From Spirochaetia bacterium (GTDB lineage Bacteria; Spirochaetota; Spirochaetia; Treponematales; Treponemataceae): DNA of 64,000 bases. Made by a program: the position numbers and the translations under genes. Below the pieces are notes generated by a model that was not told the origin of the DNA, ran no database searches, and saw only the letters and a program-made list of their open reading frames with translations. Positions within the stretch are counted from its first letter, which is position 1, and every line of letters starts with the position of its first letter. Positions 43,794-52,996 of the stretch are shown here, piece after piece. The stretch is taken from NCBI GenBank assembly GCA_900769975.1, contig CAAGIR010000210.1, positions 1 through 64,000 of the forward strand. The letters run 5' to 3'.

Positions 43794-44807
43794 TTATTTA
43801 TTTTCAAGGCAGAGGGCAATGAAAAACGGCACTCCAAGAATAGAAGTTATGACACCTGTAGGTAATTCGCTTGGTTTTATTATTATTCGACATAAAACGT
43901 CTGCTAACAATAGGAGAATTCCACTAATTATCATGCTAAAAGGAATAAGTCTGTTTGATTTGGGGCCGACTATTTTTCTGGAAATGTGTGGTGCTATCAA
44001 TCCTACAAAACTGATTGTTCCGCCGGCACAAACGACACAGCTTGTGGAAAGTGCACCGCAAATCAAAACAAGAATTCTTAAGCGTGAAACATCTACGCCA
44101 AGGCTTGATGCACTTGTTTCGCCTCCAGAAAGTAAATCAAGCGGTTTGGAAATGAATATAATCAAGAAAATGGATAATAAACTGGGAAATGTTATGAAAA
44201 ACAGTTCGTTCCAGCCACGTCCGTTAAAACTTCCTAGAAGCCAGCTATAAATGGAATGAAGACTGTCACTTTTTGTGAGCAAAATTAACGAACTGACTGA
44301 TGAATATAAAGTTCCAAGTGCAGTCCCGCACAGTAAAATCATTATGGAAGAATTATTTTTTTTTGAAAATGAAAGTGATGTGACAAATAATCCTGCAACG
44401 ATTGCGCCTAAAAAAGCAAAAAAGTTTACAGGCGAAAAGTAATGGAAAAAAGTTTTTGATAAAAAAGGCAGTGTGGACGGAATAAATGAGGCTGCGGCTA
44501 CTGCTCCAAGTGTTGCTCCTGAAGTTATCCCAAGAATTCCAGGTTCTGCAAGAGGATTTCTAAAAAAAAGTTGAAAAACGGCACCGCTTCCGCCCAATAA
44601 AATTGCCGATGTCAAAACGAGCAGTGCTCTAGGAAGCCGCAATTTCCATAAAATAACGTTTTCAAAACTTTGGGTATCAAAAAAGATGAATTTTAATGAA
44701 ATTTTCTGGGCGCCAAGTGAAAGTTCCAGTAAAAACGCAACAAAAAGCACCAAAAGAGAAATCAAAAATGATAAAAAATTTTTTGTTTTATGGGTGGAAT
44801 GTGTCAT
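43794..44807 (-). CDS. btuC: FecCD/BtuC-type ABC permease
   Basis: A 337-aa permease with about nine to ten membrane helices. Characteristic blocks are LWKLRLPRALLVLTSAILLGGSGAVFQ, RNPLAEPGILGITSGATLGAV (quoted in part) and the cytoplasmic-loop region ELPTGVITSILGVPFFI near the C-terminus. ATG 44807 overlaps the TGA of the binding-protein gene (ATGA), so translation is coupled; the frame is open upstream but that region belongs to the previous gene. Imports a metal chelate such as vitamin B12, haem or siderophore. The B12 reading comes from its partner. Confidence 0.83.
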   Translation of the reverse strand: MTHSTHKTKNFLSFLISLLVLFVAFLLELSLGAQKISLKFIFFDTQSFENVILWKLRLPRALLVLTSAILLGGSGAVFQLFFRNPLAEPGILGITSGATLGAVAAASFIPSTLPFLSKTFFHYFSPVNFFAFLGAIVAGLFVTSLSFSKKNNSSIMILLCGTALGTLYSSVSSLILLTKSDSLHSIYSWLLGSFNGRGWNELFFITFPSLLSIFLIIFISKPLDLLSGGETSASSLGVDVSRLRILVLICGALSTSCVVCAGGTISFVGLIAPHISRKIVGPKSNRLIPFSMIISGILLLLADVLCRIIIKPSELPTGVITSILGVPFFIALCLENK

Positions 44808-45694
44808 TTTGCTGAAAAAACAGTATTTTTTGAAAAAATATCTGAAAGCTGCTGAATGGAATCTGTAACTCGCGGACCTGGACGGCATAATAAATCATCA
44901 TCGATAATATAAATCTGATTATTTTTTACGGCATTTAGATTTTCCCAGCCATTTCGTAACTTTACCGAATTTGCAGAAGTAAGGGAACTTTTTGGAAGCA
45001 GGATAAAATCAGGATTACTGGCGATAATTGTTTCTTCGCTGACAATCTGATATGACTGTTCAAGTTGTGCAAAGATGTTTTTTCCGCTAGAAAGTGTTAT
45101 TATGTCATTTATAAAAGATGTAGAACCGCAACTCATAAAAGGTTCATTCCAAACTTCATAATAAACGGCAGGAGGATTGTTTTTTTGATTTTTTTTGATA
45201 TTTTCGATTTGATTTTGCATATTTTGAACAACAATTTTTGCCTGATTTTGATTTCCTGTAATTTCGCCTAATTCCAGAATTTCCTGAAAAATTTTTGAAA
45301 CAGAAGTGGCATCAGAAAGATAATATTTTATGGAATTTTGCTGAAGCTGTTCAATCAAAAAATTGTGCATTCCGTTTGTTAGATATAAAAAATCGGGATT
45401 GAACGAAAGAATTTTTTCAAAACTTAATGTTTTTCCGTCAAATCCGCCTATTTTTGGAAGATTTTGTGTTTCTGGAGGATAATCAGAAAGGTCACTGATT
45501 GCCACAATTTGTTTTTCTGCTCCAATTGCAAATAAAATTTCTGTAGCAGCAGGCGAAAGTGAAATTATTGCGTGCGGATACTCGTCCTGCGTTTCATTTT
45601 TTGGAGGAATTTTTTTACTGCATGCAGAAAACAACGCAAAACAAAGGAGAGATAACAAAAAATACAAACCAAATGTCGAAATTTTTTTTTGCAT
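44804..45694 (-). CDS. btuF: Periplasmic binding lipoprotein, cobalamin/iron-chelate type
   Basis: A 296-aa lipoprotein (lipobox LFSA-C25) of the helical-backbone metal-receptor class. AIISLSPAATEILFAIGAEKQIVAISDLSDYPPE contains the run typical of BtuF-like cobalamin-binding proteins (only parts quoted here: SLSPAATEILFAIGA and SDYPPE). It delivers ligand to the FecCD-type permease downstream. ATG overlaps the TAA of pyrE (TAATG). No ATPase gene follows; see the ATPase at 25.8 kb. Siderophore or haem specificity remains possible. Confidence 0.8.
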   Translation of the reverse strand: MQKKISTFGLYFLLSLLCFALFSACSKKIPPKNETQDEYPHAIISLSPAATEILFAIGAEKQIVAISDLSDYPPETQNLPKIGGFDGKTLSFEKILSFNPDFLYLTNGMHNFLIEQLQQNSIKYYLSDATSVSKIFQEILELGEITGNQNQAKIVVQNMQNQIENIKKNQKNNPPAVYYEVWNEPFMSCGSTSFINDIITLSSGKNIFAQLEQSYQIVSEETIIASNPDFILLPKSSLTSANSVKLRNGWENLNAVKNNQIYIIDDDLLCRPGPRVTDSIQQLSDIFSKNTVFSAK

Positions 45695-46380
45695 TATTTT
45701 TCACATCCCCATTGTTCATAATATGCGTCTAATTGCTGTTTGATTTTTGGCGTAATGATTTTTTTGTCACCATTTGTGTAAAGAATATCAATTACGTCGT
45801 CCATGCTGACTATTGCACTTGTTTTAAATCCGTAAGTTTCTGAAATAACTTGAAGTGCAGATTTTGTTGAATCTGGGGCGCGTTCCATTCTGTTTAAGCT
45901 TACCATTTCACCAACAATTTTAATGCTGTCTTTTGTTGTTTCCTGTGCTTTGATTTTTGGGTAAACTTCTTCAATGGATTTTCCCGAAGTTGTTACGTCT
46001 TCTATGATAACTACACGATCACCGTCTTTTAAATTATATCCAAGAATTCCGCCTTTATCGGCTCCATGGTCTTTTGTTTCTTTTCTGTCGCAACAATATT
46101 TTACTTCTTTTCCATAAAGTTCTGAATATGCAATGGCAGTTGTTACGGCTAAAGGAATTCCTTTGTATGCTGGACCAAAAAAAACATCAAAATCGTCTCC
46201 AAAATTGTCATGAATGGCATGTGCGTAGAATTCTCCAAGTCGTTTTAATTGTGAACCAGTTACATAAGCTCCCGCATTCATAAAAAATGGTGACTGTCTG
46301 CCACTTTTCAAAGTAAACGAACCGAATTTTAAAACTTGAGCTTCCACCATGAAATTGATAAATTCTTTTTTATAATCCAT
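45694..46380 (-). CDS. pyrE: Orotate phosphoribosyltransferase
   Basis: A 228-aa enzyme of de novo pyrimidine synthesis. It has FGSFTLKSGRQSPFFMNAG near the N-terminus, FGPAYKGIPLA, and the PRPP-binding motif VVIIEDVTTSGKS. ATG 46380 follows GGAGG; the frame opens 12 bases earlier without its own site. Its stop overlaps the start of the btuF-like gene. A 12-kb separation from carB (and opposite strand) means the pyrimidine genes are scattered here. Confidence 0.94.
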   Translation of the reverse strand: MDYKKEFINFMVEAQVLKFGSFTLKSGRQSPFFMNAGAYVTGSQLKRLGEFYAHAIHDNFGDDFDVFFGPAYKGIPLAVTTAIAYSELYGKEVKYCCDRKETKDHGADKGGILGYNLKDGDRVVIIEDVTTSGKSIEEVYPKIKAQETTKDSIKIVGEMVSLNRMERAPDSTKSALQVISETYGFKTSAIVSMDDVIDILYTNGDKKIITPKIKQQLDAYYEQWGCEK

Positions 46381-46625
46381 TTTTTCCTCCAAAAATTGTT
46401 TAATTATAACTTAAAAAATGATGTTATACAATGAAAGAATGAAAAGAATGAAAAGAAGTGGCACTTCAAGCTGGCTTCCTTGTGTCTGATTTTTCCTTAT
46501 TATTGTTTATGTGGTTATTTTACAATGCATAAAAATAATGGGATTTATTTGGGATGGGTGGAGTTGGTGGGCGGGAGCTTTTTAACGTCACTGTACAATT
46601 TGCATGTGCACAATTTACAGGAGTT

Positions 46626-48884
46626 TTAGTCTCCCAAAAGCATGGTGACTGTTTCGGAAAATGAAGCGGGGTTTTCCAGGTAGGCGTACATTACTGTTGC
46701 GGAAAGAAGTTTGCGACCGTATTCTCTTGTTTCTGAGTAGGGAAGCGATTCCAAAAACAAATCCATTGGTAAAGAACTTTTTTTACCGTATTCTGCAAGT
46801 GAACTTTTTAGCCAGCGGCGAACTCGTGTAATTCCTGCATTGTATGAAAAAAAGGCCAGCATTAATGAATTGTCACACCGTGATAAAAGTTCTGCCATAT
46901 AAAATGTTCCAATGCGAATGTTTGTTTCCACATCTGTAAGTGAATAATCTGACAGTTTTAATTTTTTTGCTACGTCATTTGCTGTAAATTCCATAAGTTG
47001 TGTAAGTCCAACCGCACCAACTGAACTTTTTACACCTTGTTCAAAAAAACTTTCACTGCGGATGAGGGCGTACATAACATTTTGTGGAAGCATATATTCG
47101 TTTGCGTATTTTTCGATTGGCTGACTGTAACATTTTGGGAAAACCAGTTGCATTTCTGCAGGTGTTAAATCTTGTGTAGAATAAGTGAATGCTTTTGATG
47201 CAATTCTTAAACTTTGGGTGTAAAAAGTGTTTGTTTCGTCAGTTTTTCCGCAGCGATACAAAAAATCCGCCAGATAGAAATTTGTTTTTTCTGGAAGATA
47301 TGAAAAAAGTTCCTGCCATTGCGGATAAATTAAATCTGGAAATCCAAATGTAACATAGCCTTCCATTAATAAAGCTGCGCTTTTGTTTTCTGAATCAGAA
47401 ACGGACGGAGTTGTGAAATCAGCACATTTTATAGAAGATAATAAAAGATTTTGAAGTTCCTGTTCGTTTAATCCAAGTTCATAAGCGGCAAGAATTTTGT
47501 AATAAATGTCACTTCCACAATCACAAGCTTTTAAAAGTGCCTGTTCAATCTGTTTTTTGTCAGCAATTCCGCCCTCTGCAATATTTTCCTGACATAATCG
47601 TGCGTAAATATATGCAAATTTGGCGACACTTTCTTTTGTGGCATATCCGTCTGCTTTTTCGTAAACAGTTTTAAAACTATTCCATTTTCCAAGAGATAAA
47701 AGCGTAACGGAAAGCGTATCAAAAAAATCATCAAAATATGACGGATCATAAAATTGACGGGCATAAAAATCCATGTTGTTGACTAATTCTTCTATAGAAT
47801 AATTCATCATTGTGGTGAGAAGATACCATAAAGCATTGTCTTTTTGACTTTCTTTTGTAGTGGAATTGATGGCTTTTTCAAAACATTCTTTCGATTTTTG
47901 ATAATAAACCTTTGTTTTTTCGTAAAAACGCCCCGCATAAAACCAAAAGTAAAATTCCATAGGTGTAGATTTAAAATCTGCCGCCAAAGTGGTAAAAAAT
48001 TGTGCATTTTCTTTGAAATTTGAACTGGCATATAAATAAGTTTTACCCAAATCAGAAGCAAGTTGTGCAGAAACTTGAATTTTCCCTTTTTTTATAAGAT
48101 TTATGATATTTTGAGCCTGCGAATGGGCGTAAGTGTAATTTCTTTTGTAAAGTTCCACCCTAAAGTTGATAACATATTGATTGATAAAATCCTGTTCATT
48201 TTCGAAAAGCAATTCAATTTCATCGCTAAAGTCAAGATTATCTTTTTGATTTTCGTCCGAATTGTCTGGAAAACTTTGGAAAGTGTCGTTATTTTGCATT
48301 AAGTCGTAAAAGTTTACATCTGCCAAAGTCAAATTAACAAAATCTGGATGATTGTAAGTATCGCGGTAAAATAAATAATGTTCTTTTGAAATGGGGCGTG
48401 TTGTAAACCATTCGAAAGTTTCCTGTTCGTAGGTGTTAATATCCAGTTTTTTTAATGAAAACAGTCGTAATTTGATGATTTCATTTAAATCTTCTTGAAA
48501 ATTCAAGTTTTGTGTGTATTTTAATATGGAAGAATATTCTTCTGTCTGAAAAAAAAGCTGTAATGCTATTAAAAGGGACTGTTTATCAAAAAAATTTTCA
48601 GCAAGATAAATTGCGGCGGAGTTTTTTTCTGAAATTGTTCCAAAAGTGCATAATTGTTGTGCGCTTTTTTTTGCAAAAAGTTTATCGCCTTTTTTGATGC
48701 ATTTATAAAATTTTAATGCAGCTTCTTTTTCGTTATTCTGTTCAAGTAATTTTAAGCCGAGAAAATAATTTGCATTTACTCCAAACTTTTTGACGTTCTC
48801 ATTTTGTGATGAACAGCCTGTCGTTTGGAGCATAAAAAAGATGCAGATAATGCAAAAAAATATCTTCCCGTTTAAAATTTTCAC
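46626..48884 (-). CDS. slt: Soluble lytic murein transglycosylase lipoprotein (Slt70-like)
   Basis: A 752-aa lipoprotein (lipobox LQTTG-C24). Residues 25-570 form a long alpha-superhelical region of TPR-like repeats, as in the Slt70 ring. The C-terminal catalytic domain has ALIRSESFF with catalytic Glu611, GAVGLTQLMEFTA and FFSYNAGITRVRRW. It cuts peptidoglycan to 1,6-anhydro muropeptides. It follows the LysM protein gene by 13 bp, a likely cell-wall operon. Confidence 0.9.
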   Translation of the reverse strand: MKILNGKIFFCIICIFFMLQTTGCSSQNENVKKFGVNANYFLGLKLLEQNNEKEAALKFYKCIKKGDKLFAKKSAQQLCTFGTISEKNSAAIYLAENFFDKQSLLIALQLFFQTEEYSSILKYTQNLNFQEDLNEIIKLRLFSLKKLDINTYEQETFEWFTTRPISKEHYLFYRDTYNHPDFVNLTLADVNFYDLMQNNDTFQSFPDNSDENQKDNLDFSDEIELLFENEQDFINQYVINFRVELYKRNYTYAHSQAQNIINLIKKGKIQVSAQLASDLGKTYLYASSNFKENAQFFTTLAADFKSTPMEFYFWFYAGRFYEKTKVYYQKSKECFEKAINSTTKESQKDNALWYLLTTMMNYSIEELVNNMDFYARQFYDPSYFDDFFDTLSVTLLSLGKWNSFKTVYEKADGYATKESVAKFAYIYARLCQENIAEGGIADKKQIEQALLKACDCGSDIYYKILAAYELGLNEQELQNLLLSSIKCADFTTPSVSDSENKSAALLMEGYVTFGFPDLIYPQWQELFSYLPEKTNFYLADFLYRCGKTDETNTFYTQSLRIASKAFTYSTQDLTPAEMQLVFPKCYSQPIEKYANEYMLPQNVMYALIRSESFFEQGVKSSVGAVGLTQLMEFTANDVAKKLKLSDYSLTDVETNIRIGTFYMAELLSRCDNSLMLAFFSYNAGITRVRRWLKSSLAEYGKKSSLPMDLFLESLPYSETREYGRKLLSATVMYAYLENPASFSETVTMLLGD

Positions 48885-48897
48885 TTGTTATCCTGAA

Positions 48898-50853
48898 TTA
48901 TTCTGCTGGAATTGTTATATAAGTTCCAGAAATAATGTAATCGGGGTCTTTTATGTTGTTAAATCGGGCAATATATTTGTAACGCCATGGATTTTTGTAA
49001 TAAGTATCTGCAATATCCCATAAAGTATCACCCCATTTAATCTTGTAGAGGATATTTTCTGGTTTTTCTTCTGTAACAGGTGGTTGTTCTGGAACTACAA
49101 TTTCTGCCTGTTCAATAATTACAATTTCTTCTTCCTGTGCAGGAGGAGCAACTGGCACTTCTGGCTCTGGTTCTGTTTCAGGTTCGGGTTCAACTTCACC
49201 TTCTTCCTGTTCCCACTGAATTGGTGGAGGTGGCAATTGTTCTTCCTGTTTTGTTATTTCGTTTTCTTGTTTTTCTGACTGTTTATTCAATAAGTTGTAT
49301 TTTGATGGCACGATAAACAAAACCAGAATTGTTGCGAGTATACAGATAATTGCACAAATTATGCAGATAATAACTGGCACTTTTGTTTTCTTCTTGATGT
49401 TTTCATCTTCGCTGCTGGCAGATGACTGTCCCAATTCTGTTTCTTTGTCATAAAGTCCTGTAAAACTGATTGGACCAGAACTTGTTTTTTTGTCAGTTGA
49501 TGTTGTATTTGAATTTTCAAGCGAATTGTCTAAATCAAAAAAGTCATCGGGCATTTCATTATCAGTTTGAGAATTTTCATCATCGATTTCTGGAAGGTCA
49601 AAACTTGTAAAAGGATCTGATAAATTGTCTTCTGATGTTTCGTCGGCGTCTAAGAAATAATCCTGTTTTTCTTCGTTATTTTCTGCAGGTGCGTCAAATT
49701 CTGAATCATCGAAATCTGAAATTGTTTCGTCAAAATTTGGAAGTGGAGCAAGGTTTTCCTGTGTATTTTCTGAAAGGTTGTCCAGAGCAAAGTTGTCGTC
49801 GCTTGTTGAGTCAATGTTGTCACTGACGGTGTCGTCGGTTGGTGTGTCAATGTCGTCGAAGTTGTTACCGGCGGTGTCAATGCTGTTACTTGTGTCAATG
49901 TCATCGAGGTTGTCGAGGTTGGCACTTGTTACGTCGATGCCGTCAAAAGTGTCGTCACTGGCAGAGTTAATGTCATCACTGGTGTCGAAGGCGTCACTGT
50001 TTGCGTCGGTGTTATCACTGGTTGTAATGTCGTTACTAGTGTCATTGTCTACAAGTGGTTCTGCCGGTGCAGCATCTTCTTCAAAATATGAAAAATCGTT
50101 CTGCTGAGGATTTTCTTCAAATTCTTTTGCGGCTTTTTCTAAAACTTCTTTGGAATCATCACCAGGAAAATCAAAATTCAATTCCGGTCTATCCAGATTT
50201 TCTGTTTCATCAAGCGAAACGGATGTCTCTGTTACAGGAACATCTTCCTCGTTTTCAATTATATCATCTTCTATTACATTATTTTCCACATTATTTTCAA
50301 TATCATCTTCTATATCAACTTTTACATCGTCTTCGACATTCTGCTGATTATTTTGCTTGTTGATTTCATCATCGGCAGCTGGTGTAAAAGCAATTATTGT
50401 AGAATTTTCGTTTTGTTTGCGGACTTTTGATGCCATTGCAAGAAAACCATGTTTAGAAGCCTTAATATTTTCGTTTTCTGCATCTGAAATTTTGTATTCA
50501 TCTGTAACTAAACGTTCTTCAAGAGTTCGGGAAACAAGCGTAATTGTAGTTTTGCTTTGATTTCCCGTTTCGGTATCTTTGATTTTTGCCGACAGTTTAT
50601 TATTTTCATCTATTGAAACAGTAAAAGAAATATCAGGTTCACCATTTGGATGTGCGACCAGATTTTCAATTTGGAGAGAATCAACATATTCTGCATCGTC
50701 CATGGAACATGTTTTCGAACGATACAAATCAACCATAACTTTTGTCTGATTGTTGTGAGCAGTGGTAAGTTCAAGATGTTTTTCGGAATTTGAAAATTCT
50801 TCTAAAACAGGATAAAAAGAACCGTCTGCAAGTTTTATACCAATAGTTTTCAT
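48898..50853 (-). CDS. Hsp70 substrate-binding-domain / acidic repeat / LysM membrane protein
   Basis: A 651-aa protein of unusual composition. Residues 1-115 (MKTIGIKLADGS, TTAHNNQTKVMVDLYRS, DISFTVSIDENNKLSAKIKD) resemble the beta-sandwich substrate-binding domain of DnaK, without an ATPase domain. Residues about 150-480 are very acidic and low in complexity, with degenerate D-D-I/T-S-N repeats at 49790-50060. One hydrophobic helix lies at about 491-516, then a Glu/Pro-rich spacer and a C-terminal LysM domain (ILYKIKWGDTLWDIADTYY). No signal peptide: the N-terminus should be cytoplasmic and LysM periplasmic, bound to peptidoglycan. ATG 50853 follows GGAG. Confidence 0.72.
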   Translation of the reverse strand: MKTIGIKLADGSFYPVLEEFSNSEKHLELTTAHNNQTKVMVDLYRSKTCSMDDAEYVDSLQIENLVAHPNGEPDISFTVSIDENNKLSAKIKDTETGNQSKTTITLVSRTLEERLVTDEYKISDAENENIKASKHGFLAMASKVRKQNENSTIIAFTPAADDEINKQNNQQNVEDDVKVDIEDDIENNVENNVIEDDIIENEEDVPVTETSVSLDETENLDRPELNFDFPGDDSKEVLEKAAKEFEENPQQNDFSYFEEDAAPAEPLVDNDTSNDITTSDNTDANSDAFDTSDDINSASDDTFDGIDVTSANLDNLDDIDTSNSIDTAGNNFDDIDTPTDDTVSDNIDSTSDDNFALDNLSENTQENLAPLPNFDETISDFDDSEFDAPAENNEEKQDYFLDADETSEDNLSDPFTSFDLPEIDDENSQTDNEMPDDFFDLDNSLENSNTTSTDKKTSSGPISFTGLYDKETELGQSSASSEDENIKKKTKVPVIICIICAIICILATILVLFIVPSKYNLLNKQSEKQENEITKQEEQLPPPPIQWEQEEGEVEPEPETEPEPEVPVAPPAQEEEIVIIEQAEIVVPEQPPVTEEKPENILYKIKWGDTLWDIADTYYKNPWRYKYIARFNNIKDPDYIISGTYITIPAE

Positions 50854-50983
50854 TTGCTTCTCCAAAAAAATTTTTTTGACGCTTGTTTAAATATCGGCTA
50901 TATTTTTATTTTCAATATAGAAAAATTACAGTGAAAATTCAAGTTTTATTCTATTTTAGGTGTAGGGATATTTTTGGATAATT

Positions 50984-51355
50984 TTAATCTGTCCATTCTT
51001 TTTCGATTTGTGTAATGAGAGTTTCTTTTGAAATGCCGATTTTGTGTGCTTCCCGACAAGTTTGCTTTGCCAGTTCAGAAATTTTTTGGTTCAGTTTATT
51101 TTGAATTTCAGTTTGTGGCAGAGTGTTTACAAAAGTACCGCTCCCTGCCACCGTTTTTATAAATCCCTGTTTATCAAGTTCTTCCCACGCCATTTTTACA
51201 GGAATTACACTTATGCGCAATTGGTTCGAAATCTGGCGTATAGCGGGAAGTTTTTCTCCAGTCAAAAGAGTCCCATTTATGATTTGTGAACTGATTTGAG
51301 AGAAAATTTGTTTATAAATTGATTCAGAAGAAGATGGATTTAAAACAATGTCCAT
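50984..51355 (-). CDS. GntR-family transcriptional regulator, YtrA type
   Basis: A 123-aa protein with an N-terminal winged helix (SIYKQIFSQISSQIINGTLLTGEKLPAIRQ start of the motif, then PVKMAWEELDKQGFI) and a short C-terminal helical tail with no ligand domain, the layout of the YtrA subfamily. It is the last gene of an ABC operon. The inverted repeat at 52915-52941 in the operon promoter is its likely operator. Confidence 0.86.
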   Translation of the reverse strand: MDIVLNPSSSESIYKQIFSQISSQIINGTLLTGEKLPAIRQISNQLRISVIPVKMAWEELDKQGFIKTVAGSGTFVNTLPQTEIQNKLNQKISELAKQTCREAHKIGISKETLITQIEKEWTD

Positions 51356-51385
51356 AAACAGTCAGTTTGTAGAATTGCAGAAAGA

Positions 51386-52045
51386 TTATAAATCCACTTT
51401 TTCAAACAAGGCTGCACTTCTTTTGTATGTCAAAATCCAGCCGATAACAAAAATCAGAATACCTGCAATCAAAATTGGCAGCTGGCGAATTTGCGAAGCA
51501 AAATCAATACTGTCCAGGAAAATGAAAAAGCGGGTATTAAAAACATTTTTTGTCCATATAGGAAATTCGGCGAATATATATAAAACCCAGAAAAATATAG
51601 ATGCTTTTATAAATGCACGGCCAGGTTTGTCACTTTTTTTATAAAATGATGTAAAGAAAACAAAGTTGAAAACCGTAAGCACAATCAAAATAAGTCCGTA
51701 AAATGCAACGTTAGCATCAATTCCTGCCTGATTTCCCTGTGGAACAAATTTTTTGATAATTATGGCAAATGGAATAGTAAAAAGCGCTCCTGCAATTTCA
51801 TACACGCAAACTAAAATGCATCTTGATTTGACCATATCTTTTTTTGTGATAGGCAAAATCATAGAATATTGAATGTCCTTGTTGAGTTCCGCATTATTGA
51901 AAATAAAGAAAATGCTCAGACAAAGGTAAAAAAAAGGAACATAACAAGGGTAATTTGGAATAATTATCATTGCTACAAAAAACAAAAACAAATAATTTAT
52001 GGCAGAAAGACAAAGTTTAATTTCTTTTACTAAAAAATTTTTCAT
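51386..52045 (-). CDS. ABC-2 type permease
   Basis: A 219-aa integral membrane protein with about six helices. The conserved soluble loop NNAELNKDIQYSMILPITKKDMVKSR (part quoted: LPITKKDMVKSR) is typical of ABC-2 permeases associated with YtrA-type operons. Partner of the ATPase upstream (17-bp gap). Exports an unknown compound; such systems often respond to cell-wall stress. Confidence 0.8.
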   Translation of the reverse strand: MKNFLVKEIKLCLSAINYLFLFFVAMIIIPNYPCYVPFFYLCLSIFFIFNNAELNKDIQYSMILPITKKDMVKSRCILVCVYEIAGALFTIPFAIIIKKFVPQGNQAGIDANVAFYGLILIVLTVFNFVFFTSFYKKSDKPGRAFIKASIFFWVLYIFAEFPIWTKNVFNTRFFIFLDSIDFASQIRQLPILIAGILIFVIGWILTYKRSAALFEKVDL

Positions 52046-52062
52046 AAGTGACCTCGTTTAAT

Positions 52063-52902
52063 TTAGCGTTCGGTGTGAACCATAATTTCTTCCATTGAAG
52101 GTTTTGTTATTTCGCAGGCAGCAAAACAATCTTTGTCAGAAGCAAGAATCATTCCTTCAAAACCAAAATTATGCTGATGAAGACCTATGATTTTTGATTT
52201 TAATTCATCTTTTAAATCTTCTTTTTTACCAGAAACTAAAAGATATTTTTCTTTGAAAGATACAACATTGCAAGACTCAAGAATTTGTCCTTTTTTTATG
52301 TAAGTGATGTAATCTGCACATTTTTCTAAATCTGAAATTACGTGGGTAGAAAAAAGAATGCTATGCTCTCTGTCCGAAACATAATCCTGGAAAAGAATTA
52401 CAAGTTCATCACGACTGACTGGGTCAAGTCCGCTTGTAGGCTCATCCAAAAGCAGAAGTTTTGCATCATGACACATTGCAAGTGCAAGCTGATATTTAAC
52501 TTTCATTCCTGCAGAAAGATTTTTTATAAGTTTATTTTCATCAAGATTAAATTTTTCTAAAAGTGATTTGTAAAGTTCTTCATTCCAATTTGAGAAGAAT
52601 TTTTTTGTTACGTCCGTAACCTGCTTGATTTTTTTAGAATTGTAAAATCCGTCTAACCCCGAAACAAAACCAATGCTATTTTTAACGGCATATTCATCTT
52701 TGTCAATATCGAATCCGTTTATAGTAACTTTACCGCCATCAGGATGTACAAATTTTAACATTGATTTAAGGGTAGTTGTTTTTCCAGCGCCATTTCGACC
52801 GATGAAGCCCATAATGTAGCCTTTTTCAAGACTAAAAGAAACATTATCCAGTTTGAATGTTGGATAAGTTTTAGAAAGATTTTCTACTTGCAGAATATTC
52901 AT
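52063..52902 (-). CDS. ABC transporter ATPase
   Basis: A 279-aa ATPase with Walker A GRNGAGKTT, signature NLSAGMKVKYQLALA, Walker B LLLLDEPTSGLD and the H-loop STHVISDL, followed by a C-terminal extension of about 60 residues. ATG 52902 follows GGAGGAG; an upstream in-frame start lies within the operator. First gene of the ATPase-permease-GntR operon. Confidence 0.88.
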   Translation of the reverse strand: MNILQVENLSKTYPTFKLDNVSFSLEKGYIMGFIGRNGAGKTTTLKSMLKFVHPDGGKVTINGFDIDKDEYAVKNSIGFVSGLDGFYNSKKIKQVTDVTKKFFSNWNEELYKSLLEKFNLDENKLIKNLSAGMKVKYQLALAMCHDAKLLLLDEPTSGLDPVSRDELVILFQDYVSDREHSILFSTHVISDLEKCADYITYIKKGQILESCNVVSFKEKYLLVSGKKEDLKDELKSKIIGLHQHNFGFEGMILASDKDCFAACEITKPSMEEIMVHTER

Positions 52903-52914
52903 AACTCCTCCAAA

Positions 52915-52966
52915 AAGTGTGTATGTCATATATACACACTTTATTGCGAAAAGGAGGTTTTGTCAA
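52915..52966 (-). promoter_or_regulatory. Promoter and operator of the YtrA-type ABC operon
   Basis: Minus-strand TTGACA (52961-52966), 17-bp spacer and TAAAGT (52938-52943). A perfect 10-bp inverted repeat AAGTGTGTAT-N7-ATACACACTT (52915-52924 and 52932-52941) starts within the -10 and covers the expected transcription start. This is the size and position of GntR/YtrA operators. Confidence 0.75.
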
Positions 52967-52996
52967 GCAAAGATTTTGTTTTTGTTTGCTGACTTT

